NCBI GenBank assembly: GCA_902543245.1
Contig: CACBXQ010000008.1
Span: forward strand, 1 to 42,735
Length of the DNA: 42,735 bases
Source: an uncultured Pelagibacteraceae bacterium
GTDB lineage: Bacteria > Pseudomonadota > Alphaproteobacteria > Pelagibacterales > Pelagibacteraceae
Direction of reading: 5' to 3'
The notes beneath the pieces were generated by a model, which was given only the letters and a program-made list of their open reading frames with translations, did no database searches and was not told the DNA's origin. Positions 18,536 through 27,613 of the stretch are shown piece by piece (positions within the stretch are counted from its first letter, which is position 1; every line of letters starts with the position of its first letter). The translations under genes and the position numbers were made by a program.

Positions 18536-19348
18536 ATGCCTAATATACTTAAATATAAAAGTATTTTTATTTCTGATGTACATTTAGGTACCAAGGGTTG
18601 TCAGGCAAATAAACTTTTAGAATTTTTTAAAAACTCAAGATCTGAAAACCTTTACCTTGTAGGAGACATTATAGATGTCTGGGAAATGCAAAAAAGTTTT
18701 TTTTGGCCTCAAGAACATAATGATGTAATCCAAAAAATTTTAAGAAAAGCAAGACATGGTACTAAAGTTTTCTACATTATGGGTAACCATGACGAAATGT
18801 TAAGAAAATTTATTCCAATGCATTTTGGTGACATCCATATGGTTAATAGAGTTATTCATGAAACAAATGCTGGAAAAAAATATGTTGTTGTTCATGGTGA
18901 TGCTTGGGATGGGGTTATGAAACATGCTAAATGGTTATCTAAACTTGGATCAATAGCCTATAATTTATTGTTACAATTAAATGTAATAATTAACTTTTTT
19001 AGAAGGTTGAGAGGAAAAGAATATTGGTCTCTTGCAAAATTTTTAAAATATAAAGTCAAAAACGCAGTTAAATATATTGGTGAATACGAAAAGACTGTAT
19101 CAGATTATGCAAAAAGAAAAAAATTTGATGGAATTATTTGTGGTCACATCCATCATGCTGAGGATAGAGATTTTAATGGGGTCAATTATTTAAATTGTGG
19201 AGACTGGGTTGAATCCTGCACTGCATTAGGCGAAAATTATGATGGTAGTTTTGAAATATTATATTGGGACAAAATAAGAGAACAATATTTAGACGATAAA
19301 GAAATAATTAGACCAATTAAAACCGAAGAATTAAAAAAAGCTTCATAA
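18536..19348 (+). CDS. plcP: PlcP-type metallophosphoesterase (phosphate-starvation phospholipase C)
   Basis: A 270-aa calcineurin-like phosphoesterase resembling UDP-2,3-diacylglucosamine hydrolase. The metal-binding motifs occur in order: DVHLG (about 14-18), GDIIDVWE (about 42-49), GNHDE (about 82-86), VHGDAWD (about 121-127) and GHIHHAE (about 202-208). Coupling with a GT4 glycosyltransferase 3 bp downstream is the hallmark of PlcP-Agt, which under phosphate limitation removes phospholipid head groups and glycosylates the diacylglycerol released. A Pho-box-like repeat lies directly upstream. LpxH as a lipid A enzyme is the alternative; the neighbours argue for PlcP. Confidence 0.88.
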   Translation: MPNILKYKSIFISDVHLGTKGCQANKLLEFFKNSRSENLYLVGDIIDVWEMQKSFFWPQEHNDVIQKILRKARHGTKVFYIMGNHDEMLRKFIPMHFGDIHMVNRVIHETNAGKKYVVVHGDAWDGVMKHAKWLSKLGSIAYNLLLQLNVIINFFRRLRGKEYWSLAKFLKYKVKNAVKYIGEYEKTVSDYAKRKKFDGIICGHIHHAEDRDFNGVNYLNCGDWVESCTALGENYDGSFEILYWDKIREQYLDDKEIIRPIKTEELKKAS

Positions 19349-19351
19349 TTA

Positions 19352-20362
19352 ATGAAAATTTTAATTGCGACAGATGCATATTTTCCACAAGTAAATGGTG
19401 TCGTAAGAACCTTACATGAAACAGGCAATATATTAAAAGAACAAGGTCATACTATAGAATATATTACACCCAACTTATTTTTAACTTTTCCGATGCCGAA
19501 ATATAATGAAATTAGATTATCAATTAATGTTTGGCCAAGAGTTGGTAACTTGATAAAGAAAATAAAACCTGATGCAATTCATATCGCTACAGAAGGTCCT
19601 ATAGGGACTATGGCAAGAAGATATTGTTTAAAGAATAATCTAAAGTTCACTACTAGTTTCCATACAAGATTTGATAAATATCTTAAACTATATTTTCCAA
19701 TTATACCCGCAAAATGGGCTGAAAAGTTCTTAGCAAATTTTCATAACATGGCCGAGAGAATTTTAGTAACGACAGAATCTATGAGAAAAGAATTAATCGA
19801 TATAGGTATAGATAATAATAAAATGATTACTTGGACTCGAGGAGGAAATCATGGAGCTTTTAAGAGCCCAAAAAAAATTGATTTACCTCATAAAAGACCT
19901 ATTTGGATTTATGTTGGAAGAGTTGCAGTAGAAAAAAACATAAGAGCTTTCTTAGAATGTGATTTAGAAGGTACAAAAATAATTATAGGAAAAGGACCTG
20001 ATTTAAAAAAATTGAAAAAAGAATTTCCTAAAGATATTTTTTTAGGAGAAAAAACAAATGGTGAGTTAGCATCACATTTTGCATCCTCTGATGTTTTTGT
20101 TTTCCCTAGTAAAACAGATACATTTGGAATTGTAGTTACTGAGGCTTTAAATTGTGGAACACCTGTTGCTGCTTATCCTGTTCCAGGTCCTAAAGATATA
20201 TTTGAAGGCTCCAAAATAGATTGTTTAGATAATGATCTTAAAGTTTCAGCCCAAAAAGCTTTAAAAGTTGACAGAAACGATTGTCTTGAATTTGCAAAAA
20301 AATTCACTTGGGAAGAAACAGCAAAAATATTTTTAATAATATATCACCAAATCATTAGTTAA
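19352..20362 (+). CDS. agt: GT4 glycosyltransferase, probably glycolipid synthase Agt
   Basis: A 336-aa glycosyltransferase of family 4. The N-terminal acceptor domain starts ATDAYFPQVNGVVRTLHETG. The C-terminal donor domain has YVGRVAVEKNI and FVFPSKTDTFGIVVTEALNCG with the E-x7-E pattern. It resembles SqdX and the diacylglycerol glycosyltransferases that make glucosyl- or glucuronosyl-diacylglycerol in phosphate-starved alphaproteobacteria. It forms a two-gene unit with plcP, so its likely substrate is the diacylglycerol PlcP makes. The sugar donor cannot be read from sequence. Confidence 0.85.
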   Translation: MKILIATDAYFPQVNGVVRTLHETGNILKEQGHTIEYITPNLFLTFPMPKYNEIRLSINVWPRVGNLIKKIKPDAIHIATEGPIGTMARRYCLKNNLKFTTSFHTRFDKYLKLYFPIIPAKWAEKFLANFHNMAERILVTTESMRKELIDIGIDNNKMITWTRGGNHGAFKSPKKIDLPHKRPIWIYVGRVAVEKNIRAFLECDLEGTKIIIGKGPDLKKLKKEFPKDIFLGEKTNGELASHFASSDVFVFPSKTDTFGIVVTEALNCGTPVAAYPVPGPKDIFEGSKIDCLDNDLKVSAQKALKVDRNDCLEFAKKFTWEETAKIFLIIYHQIIS

Positions 20363-20422
20363 TTTTTCTTAATTTATTTGCATTAAAAAGAGTAATGTTG
20401 CAAAATTAACCTATCTAAATTT

Positions 20423-21568
20423 ATGGAATATTTCGTCATTCTACTTGTAGTTGTTATAATTTATCTTCTCTATTTACTTAATCAAAAAAAAAATAATTCA
20501 ATAAATACCGCCACAATAATTAATAAAAGAGAAGAAAAAACCAAAAGAGTAATTATTGATGAGCTTGAAGATCAGTTTTTTGCATTAAATAAATTTAACA
20601 TAATTAAATATGCTAATCCAAGTGCATTAAAAAGATTTGGAAGTAGTTTAATTGATAAAAACATATCTTCTGTAATTCGAAAGCCAGAATTAATAGAAAA
20701 TATTGAAAAAGCTATCTTAGAAAATAAAACCAAAAATATTGATGTTGAAATAGACCTGCCATCATATCAGTTTTATAAAATTTATATTATTCCTGGCCCA
20801 ACTCATTTATTTACTGAACCAGATTCTGTTGTGTTATTTTTAAAAGACTTTACTGAAATTACAAAAGCACAAAAATTTAAAACTGATTTTGTAGCAAATG
20901 TAAGTCACGAATTAAGAACTCCTTTAATGGCAATAAAAGGATCTTTAGAAACTATTGAAGGTCCAGCGTCTGATGATGAAAAAGCTAAAAAAAAATTTAT
21001 GAAAATAATGAATGATCAATCAAATAGAATGGAAAATTTAATTAATGATCTTTTAATACTCACAAGAATTGAATTAGAAGAACACATAAGGCCAAGCTCT
21101 TTAGTTGATATAAATGATCTTTTCAAAACAATCATCAGTAATTTTGAGATTGTTTTAAAAAAAAAGAAATTAAATATTAATTTATCTCTCGCAAATCCAA
21201 CAATTGTTATTGGAGATGAAAAAAAATTACAAACTGTTTTTTCAAATCTTTTAGATAATGCAATTAAGTATTCAATGGAAAATAAGTCTATTTTTATATC
21301 AAGTGTAATTAGTGATGGTAAATTGTTAGAAAAAAATTTTATGATCAGTGTTAAAGACGAAGGTGTCGGCATTCCTCAAAGATATATTTCTAGAATTACA
21401 GAAAGATTTTTTAGAGTAGATCTTGAACAAAGTAATAAGGCTGGTGGAACTGGTTTAGGATTAGCTATTGTTAAACATATAGTTACTCAACATCGTGGAC
21501 ACTATGAGATTCTAAGTGAGGAAAACCAAGGAACTGAAATTCAAATTTATTTACCAGCGAAAACTTAA
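20423..21568 (+). CDS. phoR: Phosphate regulon sensor kinase PhoR
   Basis: Membrane histidine kinase that phosphorylates PhoB at low phosphate under control of PstSCAB-PhoU. It is 381 aa: one N-terminal membrane segment (about 3-19), a PAS-like region (about 45-145), a HisKA domain with H162 (VSHELRTPL), and HATPase boxes NLLDNAIKY, DEGVGIP and GGTGLGLAIV. Having only one clear membrane helix with a short external part is normal for PhoR. It is 60 bp after agt; phoB lies 6 kb downstream beyond the pst genes, as in other alphaproteobacterial phoR-pst-phoB clusters. Confidence 0.92.
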   Translation: MEYFVILLVVVIIYLLYLLNQKKNNSINTATIINKREEKTKRVIIDELEDQFFALNKFNIIKYANPSALKRFGSSLIDKNISSVIRKPELIENIEKAILENKTKNIDVEIDLPSYQFYKIYIIPGPTHLFTEPDSVVLFLKDFTEITKAQKFKTDFVANVSHELRTPLMAIKGSLETIEGPASDDEKAKKKFMKIMNDQSNRMENLINDLLILTRIELEEHIRPSSLVDINDLFKTIISNFEIVLKKKKLNINLSLANPTIVIGDEKKLQTVFSNLLDNAIKYSMENKSIFISSVISDGKLLEKNFMISVKDEGVGIPQRYISRITERFFRVDLEQSNKAGGTGLGLAIVKHIVTQHRGHYEILSEENQGTEIQIYLPAKT

Positions 21569-21657
21569 ATTTAAAAGTATTATATTGTAATAGTTTTAGA
21601 AGGTTTTTTTAACAATTCTTTACTTGATTAATGTTAATCTTTTAATTATTTTTTTAT

Positions 21658-22266
21658 ATGGTTAAAATATTCAAAAATATTTTGATTTTTGTTTTTTTGT
21701 TAAGCTCTATAACAACAAGTGTTTTTTCTAAAGATATCACAACATTATTAAGAAATCAGCAACTTACAGTTTTTGATATTGGAATTTTTAGATTAGAAGC
21801 AGATTTAAAAACTTCATATCCTTCTATTAAAGATCATTTAGAAGTTACTGAAGCTGAATTTTATACAGACGTAGTTACCTCGTATTCTAAAAATTCAATT
21901 GATTTAATTGTTTCTGTTCCTATGAATCAAAATCTCAAGAAGGAAAATTATCTTTCAGATTCTTTTAGATGTAGGAATATTTTTAATTCTGTAAGAGATT
22001 TTTTATTGAGGAATGAAAATTTGAGTAATTACAGATATACTATGGCTACAAGTTATTTAACCTCTATATTTTCAACCCCTAGTTCATGGCCTAGCTGGAG
22101 ATATGATGAAGAAATTAGAGAAGAATTAGTAAACTTAGTAAAACTAGAAATAACTTTACGTCCAAGCAATGAACTCGCTCTTAATGAACAGGTTAACCCT
22201 GTTTCATGTATTGGTGGCCTAGAAACTGATATTGATCAGATAATCATTTCAAAAAAATACAACTAA
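21658..22266 (+). CDS. Unrecognised exported protein between phoR and pstS
   Basis: A 202-aa protein of no family I recognise. Residues 1-24 form a good signal peptide (basic MVKIFKN start, hydrophobic core, VFS-KD cleavage site), so the mature protein should be periplasmic. Two Cys, C105 and C184, could form one disulfide. A charged helical part (about 148-165) precedes the second Cys. It begins 89 bp after phoR and ends 109 bp before pstS, with the pstS Pho box downstream of it, so it is outside the pstS transcript and may be read with phoR. The location suggests a role in phosphate metabolism, but that is inference only. Confidence 0.8.
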   Translation: MVKIFKNILIFVFLLSSITTSVFSKDITTLLRNQQLTVFDIGIFRLEADLKTSYPSIKDHLEVTEAEFYTDVVTSYSKNSIDLIVSVPMNQNLKKENYLSDSFRCRNIFNSVRDFLLRNENLSNYRYTMATSYLTSIFSTPSSWPSWRYDEEIREELVNLVKLEITLRPSNELALNEQVNPVSCIGGLETDIDQIIISKKYN

Positions 22267-22287
22267 AAAGTTACCTTTTTAACAAAA

Positions 22288-22305
22288 GTGTAACAATTCT
22301 GTAAT
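22288..22305 (+). promoter_or_regulatory. Pho-box-like repeat upstream of pstS
   Basis: GTGTAAC-AATT-CTGTAAT: two half sites 11 bp apart, the second close to the consensus CTGTCAT. It lies 70 bp upstream of pstS, leaving room for a -10 and a leader, and is the best placed of the three boxes in the window. Confidence 0.75.
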
Positions 22306-22375
22306 ATTAAAGATTCAATAAATTTATACGAGTCAGTCATCTTTTAATTAATAAATAACGAAAGGATTAAAGATA

Positions 22376-23407
22376 ATGAAAAAACTAACTATAGTAATTG
22401 CTTCTTTAGTTGCACTTTCAATTGCAACTGTTGCTCAAGCAAGAGATCAAATTAAGATAGTTGGTTCTTCTACAGTATTCCCTTATGCAACAGTTGTTGC
22501 TGAAAGATTTGGTGGTTCAGGATTTAAAACTCCTGTAATCGAGTCTACTGGTACTGGTGGTGGAGCTAAACTATTCTGTGCTGGTGTAGGTGAACAACAT
22601 CCAGATATTACAAATGCATCAAGAGCTATGAAAGATAAAGAAAAAGCTCTATGTAAGAAAAATGGTGTTAATGATATCGTTGAGATCGTAATTGGTAACG
22701 ATGGTATTACATTAGCTTACAGCAAAGATGCAAAACCAGTAAACTTTACTAAAGAACAATTATATTTAGCACTTGCTGCTCATACAGTTGTTGATGGTAA
22801 ATTAGTTCCAAATATTTATAAAACTTGGGACCAAATTGACCCTAGCTTACCAAAACAAAAAATTTCAGTGATGATCCCACCAGGAACATCAGGAACTAGA
22901 GATGCTTGGAATTCTTTAGTAATGAAAAAAGGTATGACTAAAGAAGCTAAAGCTCTTTATAAAGCTGGTTTTGAAGCTGGAAATAAAAAATACAAAAAAC
23001 CTCAAAAACTTTACAGAGAAGATGGTGCTGCTATTGAAGTTGGAGAAAACGATAGTTTAATCATCCAAAAGTTAACTCAAGATAAAGATATGTTTGGTTT
23101 CTTTGGTTTCAGTTATTTCCTAGCTGCAAAAGATAAATTGCAAGCAGCAAGTATTGATGGTGGACAACCATCATTGTCGTCTATTCAAGACTACAGTTAT
23201 GCTGTTGCTAGACCTTTGTTCTTCTACGTGAAAAAAGCTCACGTTGGAGTAATTCCAGGCTTACATGAGTTTGTGAAAGAATTCACAACTAAGAAAGCTA
23301 TTGGAAAAGGTGGTTACCTAGCAGACATTGGTTTAGTGCCATTAGACTCTAAGTTGTATAAAACAACTAGAACTAATGCTACGAAGCTAGTTGCAATGGG
23401 TAATTAA
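22376..23407 (+). CDS. pstS: Phosphate ABC transporter, periplasmic phosphate-binding protein PstS
   Basis: Binds inorganic phosphate for uptake. It is 343 aa with a classical signal peptide cleaved near AQA-RD (residue 22). Ligand-binding blocks are GSSTVFPYA, STGTGGGAKLFC, SRAMKDKE and PPGTSGTRDAWNS; the GTSGT and SRA segments bind phosphate in the family. Codon use is richer in GC than in surrounding genes and an AAAGGA site precedes the ATG, both consistent with very high expression. It is preceded by a Pho-box-like repeat and followed by a strong terminator, so it can be made alone in excess. Confidence 0.96.
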   Translation: MKKLTIVIASLVALSIATVAQARDQIKIVGSSTVFPYATVVAERFGGSGFKTPVIESTGTGGGAKLFCAGVGEQHPDITNASRAMKDKEKALCKKNGVNDIVEIVIGNDGITLAYSKDAKPVNFTKEQLYLALAAHTVVDGKLVPNIYKTWDQIDPSLPKQKISVMIPPGTSGTRDAWNSLVMKKGMTKEAKALYKAGFEAGNKKYKKPQKLYREDGAAIEVGENDSLIIQKLTQDKDMFGFFGFSYFLAAKDKLQAASIDGGQPSLSSIQDYSYAVARPLFFYVKKAHVGVIPGLHEFVKEFTTKKAIGKGGYLADIGLVPLDSKLYKTTRTNATKLVAMGN

Positions 23408-23431
23408 TTATTCCCTAGTTAACAAATAATT

Positions 23432-23464
23432 AAAAAGGGGGTCTTTTTTAGACCCCTTTTTTTT
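23432..23464 (+). terminator. Intrinsic terminator between pstS and pstC
   Basis: The stem AAAAGGGGGTCT (23433-23444) pairs with AGACCCCTTTTT (23450-23461) through a TTTTT loop with one G-U pair, and T residues continue to 23464. It comes 25 bp after pstS and 36 bp before pstC. Confidence 0.92.
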
Positions 23465-23499
23465 GAAATAAGAGTAAAGTCCTAAATAAAGGAGATTCT

Positions 23500-24885
23500 T
23501 TGAACTTAATATTGTTTACATTTATTATTCTTCTAGGTTTCACAAGTTATTATTTTGGACGGAGAAAAGCACATACAATTCAATCTACAAATAAAAGATT
23601 AACTGCATTACCGCAATTTTATGGTTATTATCTTGCAATTTGGTGTGCAATACCAGCCTTTATAATTTTTTCTTTATGGGCAATTTTTGAGCCCACAATT
23701 GTAAAACTATTAATCTTAAGTGATTATTCAAATCAAGGTTATCTTGATGATGAATTAAATTTAATTTACGAAAAAACAAAAGCATTGTCTCGAGGACAAT
23801 TTACCGGAGAAATTACACCTTTTATTAAGGCATCAGCAGAAAAATATTTAAGTCTTCGATCAATAGCTCAAAGTTCAAAAGTTGTTATAGTATTATCTAT
23901 AATTATTGCTTCAGTTGCTTATGCGTATAAAAGAATTTCATCTAATTCTAGAACAAGAGAACCAGTTGAAAAATTTTTGAACGCAGTTTTATTTACAGCT
24001 TCATTAGCTGCAATATTAACTACTGTTGGAATAATTTTCTCACTTATATTTCAAACTATAGATTTTTTTAAAGTAATTCCATTGTTTGATTTTGTCTTTG
24101 GAACTCACTGGTATCCAGCAAAAGCTTTTGTTAGGGATTCTTCTGAGGCTTTAGATCCGTCAATGTATTCTGATACTTTTGGAGCGGTCCCTATTTTTGC
24201 AGGCACATTTTTTATTGCATTTATTGCTATGTGCGTTGCTATCCCAATTGGATTAATGAGTGGAATTTATTTAGCTGAATATGCATCAAGTAAAGTTAGA
24301 CAATATGCAAAACCTTTAATTGAAATTTTAGCCGGTATACCAACAGTTGTTTATGGTTTTTTTGCAGCCCTAACTGTTGGCCCATTTTTAAAAGAATTAG
24401 GAACCTCAATGGGTCTTGAAGTTTCAGCTGAGAGTGCTTTAGCGGCAGGAGGGGTAATGGGTATTATGATTATACCATTTATTTCAAGTTTAAGTGATGA
24501 TGTAATTACAAGTGTGCCTCAAAGTTTAAGAGATGGAAGTTACGCTATGGGAGCAACTAAATCAGAAACAATCAAGAGAGTTATTTTTCCTGCAGCATTG
24601 CCGGGGATAGTTGGATCTATTTTACTTGGTGTTTCAAGAGCTATTGGAGAAACAATGATAGTTGTTATGGCCTCTGGTTTAGCTGCTAATTTAACTTTAA
24701 ATCCATTAGAGTCTACCTCAACAATTACAGCTCAAATTGTAGTTATTCTAATTGGTGACCAAGCTTTTGGCGACCCAAAAACGCAAGCTGCTTTTGCTTT
24801 AGGTATGTCATTATTTTTAGTAACGCTTTGTTTAAACATTGTGGCCTTAAGAGTTGTTAAAAAATATAGAGAGAAATATGAATAA
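23500..24885 (+). CDS. pstC: Phosphate ABC transporter permease PstC
   Basis: Inner-membrane permease for phosphate, 461 aa. The start is TTG at 23500, chosen because AAAGGAG lies 6 bases upstream and the frame then opens with a membrane helix (NLILFTFIILLG). The N-terminal region carries extra helices and an extracytoplasmic segment, as in the long alphaproteobacterial PstC. The C-terminal core (about 235-455) has IEILAGIPTVVYGFFA, the EAA loop GSYAMGATKSETIKRV and SRAIGETMIVVMASG. It overlaps pstA by 8 bp. Confidence 0.92.
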   Translation: MNLILFTFIILLGFTSYYFGRRKAHTIQSTNKRLTALPQFYGYYLAIWCAIPAFIIFSLWAIFEPTIVKLLILSDYSNQGYLDDELNLIYEKTKALSRGQFTGEITPFIKASAEKYLSLRSIAQSSKVVIVLSIIIASVAYAYKRISSNSRTREPVEKFLNAVLFTASLAAILTTVGIIFSLIFQTIDFFKVIPLFDFVFGTHWYPAKAFVRDSSEALDPSMYSDTFGAVPIFAGTFFIAFIAMCVAIPIGLMSGIYLAEYASSKVRQYAKPLIEILAGIPTVVYGFFAALTVGPFLKELGTSMGLEVSAESALAAGGVMGIMIIPFISSLSDDVITSVPQSLRDGSYAMGATKSETIKRVIFPAALPGIVGSILLGVSRAIGETMIVVMASGLAANLTLNPLESTSTITAQIVVILIGDQAFGDPKTQAAFALGMSLFLVTLCLNIVALRVVKKYREKYE

Positions 24886-26146
24886 AAATAAAGAACAATT
24901 GTTAAATAAAAGATACAAGGCTGAAAAGAGATTTCGCTTATATGGTCAAAGTGCAATTTTTATGGCACTTTTATTTTTAACAATTTTTATTTTCAAAATT
25001 TTTTCAACTGGATATTCAGCTTTTCAAAAAACTTGGCTCATTGTTCCAGTAAATTTTGATGCTGAATTAATGATGTTAGATGAAAATCCAACAAAACAAG
25101 ATATCGAAGATGCGGACTATTACGAAATAGCACTTCAATCAATGTGGAATTTAGACCCTAACGCTAATGAGGATCAACAAAATCAATTAAAAAGAATGGT
25201 TTCTTATTTCTTTGAAAGAGAGATAAAACAAGAATTATTAAAAGATCCAAATTTATTAGGAAAAACCAAAGAAGTTTACCTAACTGCATCTGATGACTTA
25301 GATCAAGTTTTTAAAGGTAATTATCCAAGAGATTTACCTGAAGACCAAAGAAGAGTAAGTGATTATCAATTAAAAATTTTTGATCAACTTGTTGCAAATG
25401 GTAAGGTTGAAAGTAAATTTAATATTAGCTTTTTTACAAATGCTGACTCAAGAGAAGCTGAACTAGCTGGAATAGCAAGTTCATTTATGGGCTCAATTTT
25501 TTCTATACTTGTTTGTTTAATGATAGCTTTTCCTGTAGCGGTTCTAGCAGCAATCTATCTTGAAGAATTTGCCCCTAAAAATAGATTCACTGATTTTATT
25601 GAAGTAAATATAAATAACTTAGCAGCAGTTCCATCTATAGTTTTTGGTCTATTAGGGTTAGGCGTTTTATTAGCTATATTTCAACTACCAAGGTCTACCC
25701 CATTGGTTGGTGGCATCACTTTGTCTTTAATGACTTTACCAACAATAATTATAGCTGCTAGAGCATCTTTAAAAGCGGTTCCACCAAGTATAAGAGAAGC
25801 AGCACTTGCAATGGGAGCCAGTCGAATGCAAACCACAATGCATCATACCGTTCCTCTTTCAATGCCTGGTACGTTATCAGGAACAATAATTGGTTTAGCT
25901 CAAGCTTTAGGAGAAACTGCACCCCTAATTTTAATTGGAATGGTTGCTTTTGTTAACACGATTCCTGGATCACCTATGGATCCTGCTGCAAGTTTACCAG
26001 TTCAAATTTATATTTGGGCTGAAAGTGCTGAAAGAGGATTTGTAGAAAAAGTTTCAGCATGTATAATGGTCTTACTTGGCTTTTTAATAATAATGAATTT
26101 ATTTGCCCAAATAATAAGACATAAGTTTGAGAAAAAATGGAATTAA
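24878..26146 (+). CDS. pstA: Phosphate ABC transporter permease PstA
   Basis: Second phosphate permease, 422 aa from the ATG at 24878; a TTG 24 bases earlier would extend it into pstC without a better start signal. It has one N-terminal helix (about 28-46), a large extracytoplasmic insert (about 50-195), then the permease core with [20 protein letters not shown] loop [16 protein letters not shown] and [13 protein letters not shown]. The long insert is typical of alphaproteobacterial PstA and absent from E. coli PstA. pstB starts 1 bp after its stop. Confidence 0.92.
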   Translation: MNKNKEQLLNKRYKAEKRFRLYGQSAIFMALLFLTIFIFKIFSTGYSAFQKTWLIVPVNFDAELMMLDENPTKQDIEDADYYEIALQSMWNLDPNANEDQQNQLKRMVSYFFEREIKQELLKDPNLLGKTKEVYLTASDDLDQVFKGNYPRDLPEDQRRVSDYQLKIFDQLVANGKVESKFNISFFTNADSREAELAGIASSFMGSIFSILVCLMIAFPVAVLAAIYLEEFAPKNRFTDFIEVNINNLAAVPSIVFGLLGLGVLLAIFQLPRSTPLVGGITLSLMTLPTIIIAARASLKAVPPSIREAALAMGASRMQTTMHHTVPLSMPGTLSGTIIGLAQALGETAPLILIGMVAFVNTIPGSPMDPAASLPVQIYIWAESAERGFVEKVSACIMVLLGFLIIMNLFAQIIRHKFEKKWN

Positions 26147-26147
26147 A

Positions 26148-26903
26148 ATGATAAAGATTAAAGCAAAAGATGTTGATGTTTTTTACGGAAAAAAACAAGC
26201 GCTCTTTAATATAAGTTTAGATATTGAGGAAAATCAAGTAACAGCATTAATTGGTCCATCTGGTTGTGGTAAATCAACTTTCCTAAGATGTCTTAATAGA
26301 ATGAATGATGTAATTGATATCTGTAGTGTTAAAGGAGAAATTTTAATTAATGACTTTAATATCAATGATAAAAGTTGTGATGTAGTAAGACTAAGAGAAA
26401 AAATTGGTATGGTTTTTCAAAAACCTAATCCTTTTCCAAAAACTTTATATGAAAATGTATCTTACGGTCCAACAATTCATGGTATGGCTCAATCAAAACA
26501 AGAAATGGATGAAATTGTTGAAACTAGTTTAAAAAAGGCTGCACTATGGGAAGAAGTAAAAGATAGATTGCATGAACCTGGAACTGGATTATCTGGAGGA
26601 CAACAACAAAGACTTTGTATTGCTAGAGCAATTTCTGTAAGACCAGAAGTTATATTGATGGACGAGCCTTGTTCAGCATTAGATCCGATAGCAACTGCAC
26701 AAATTGAAGAATTGATTGATGAGTTAAAAAAAGAGCACACAATAATAATTGTAACTCATTCTATGGCTCAAGCTGCACGTGTCTCTCAAAATACTGGTTT
26801 TTTTCACTTAGGACAATTGATAGAACATGGATCTACTGATAAAATATTCAAGAATCCTGATAATACAAAAACACAGGATTACATAACGGGAAGGTTTGGA
26901 TAA
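26148..26903 (+). CDS. pstB: Phosphate ABC transporter ATPase PstB
   Basis: ATPase driving phosphate import and, with PhoU, signalling to PhoR. It is 251 aa from the ATG at 26148. Motifs: Walker A GPSGCGKS (about 33-40), the PstB-typical CLNRMNDVI after it, Q-loop [16 protein letters not shown], signature LSGGQQQR, Walker [14 protein letters not shown] and switch His in [13 protein letters not shown]. The C-terminus DYITGRFG is diagnostic of PstB. A longer frame starting at 26127 would overlap pstA and adds no conserved residue. TAATG overlap with phoU. Confidence 0.96.
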   Translation: MIKIKAKDVDVFYGKKQALFNISLDIEENQVTALIGPSGCGKSTFLRCLNRMNDVIDICSVKGEILINDFNINDKSCDVVRLREKIGMVFQKPNPFPKTLYENVSYGPTIHGMAQSKQEMDEIVETSLKKAALWEEVKDRLHEPGTGLSGGQQQRLCIARAISVRPEVILMDEPCSALDPIATAQIEELIDELKKEHTIIIVTHSMAQAARVSQNTGFFHLGQLIEHGSTDKIFKNPDNTKTQDYITGRFG

Positions 26904-27610
26904 TGTCTGAGGCACCACATACAGTTAAATCTTATGAAGAAGAACTAAAAAATCTGAATGCTAATATAGTTAAGATGGGAAGTGCATGTGAGGATGCTTT
27001 AGGAAAAGCAATTCAAGCCATTACAACAAGAAATAGTGATATTGCAGAAAGCGTAATTCAAGATGATGAAAAAATAGATAAATATGAAGCCTTGATTGAA
27101 CAACAAGTTGTAAATTTAATTGCTTTAAGACAACCTATGGCAATTGATTTAAGAGAGACAGTAACGGCTTTGAAAATGTCTTCAGATTTAGAAAGAATAG
27201 GTGATTTAGCAAAAAATATATCCAAGAGAACACTTCTGCTTAATGAAAATCTTCCAAAGAATTTGGTAGATGCATTAAATATAGTATCTACCAGTGTTCA
27301 AAAACAATTAAAATCAACATTAGACGCTTATCTAGAAAGATCTGCGCCAATGGCAGTAAATGTTTGGGAAGGTGATGAGCACATAGATGATCTAACAAAT
27401 CTATGTATGCAAGAAGTTATAAAATATCTTAAAGAAAATGAAAAAAATTTAGAGGATGGGACTCACTTGCTGTTTGTGACCAAAAACGTTGAGCGTATTG
27501 GTGATCATACTACAAATGTTGCAGAACAAATTTATTATTTAGTTAAAGGTGAATATTTAGAAGGTGACAGACCTAAGGGCACCGAGCCAATTGTAACTGG
27601 AGAAAAATGA
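26903..27610 (+). CDS. phoU: Phosphate signalling protein PhoU
   Basis: A 235-aa all-helical regulator that links PstSCAB to PhoR and limits phosphate uptake. It has the two tandem three-helix bundles of the family, each with the metal-binding ERIGD motif: LERIGDLAKNI (first half) and VERIGDHTTNV (second half). The block ALRQPMAIDLRE is also typical. It overlaps pstB by one base; phoB begins 3 bp after its stop. Confidence 0.95.
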   Translation: MSEAPHTVKSYEEELKNLNANIVKMGSACEDALGKAIQAITTRNSDIAESVIQDDEKIDKYEALIEQQVVNLIALRQPMAIDLRETVTALKMSSDLERIGDLAKNISKRTLLLNENLPKNLVDALNIVSTSVQKQLKSTLDAYLERSAPMAVNVWEGDEHIDDLTNLCMQEVIKYLKENEKNLEDGTHLLFVTKNVERIGDHTTNVAEQIYYLVKGEYLEGDRPKGTEPIVTGEK

Positions 27611-27613
27611 TTT

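Noticed and set aside
23400..23500. End of the pst operon at the terminator, making pstC a separate unit with its own Pho box
   Set aside because: No second Pho-like repeat or promoter is visible in the gap; partial read-through from pstS explains it better.
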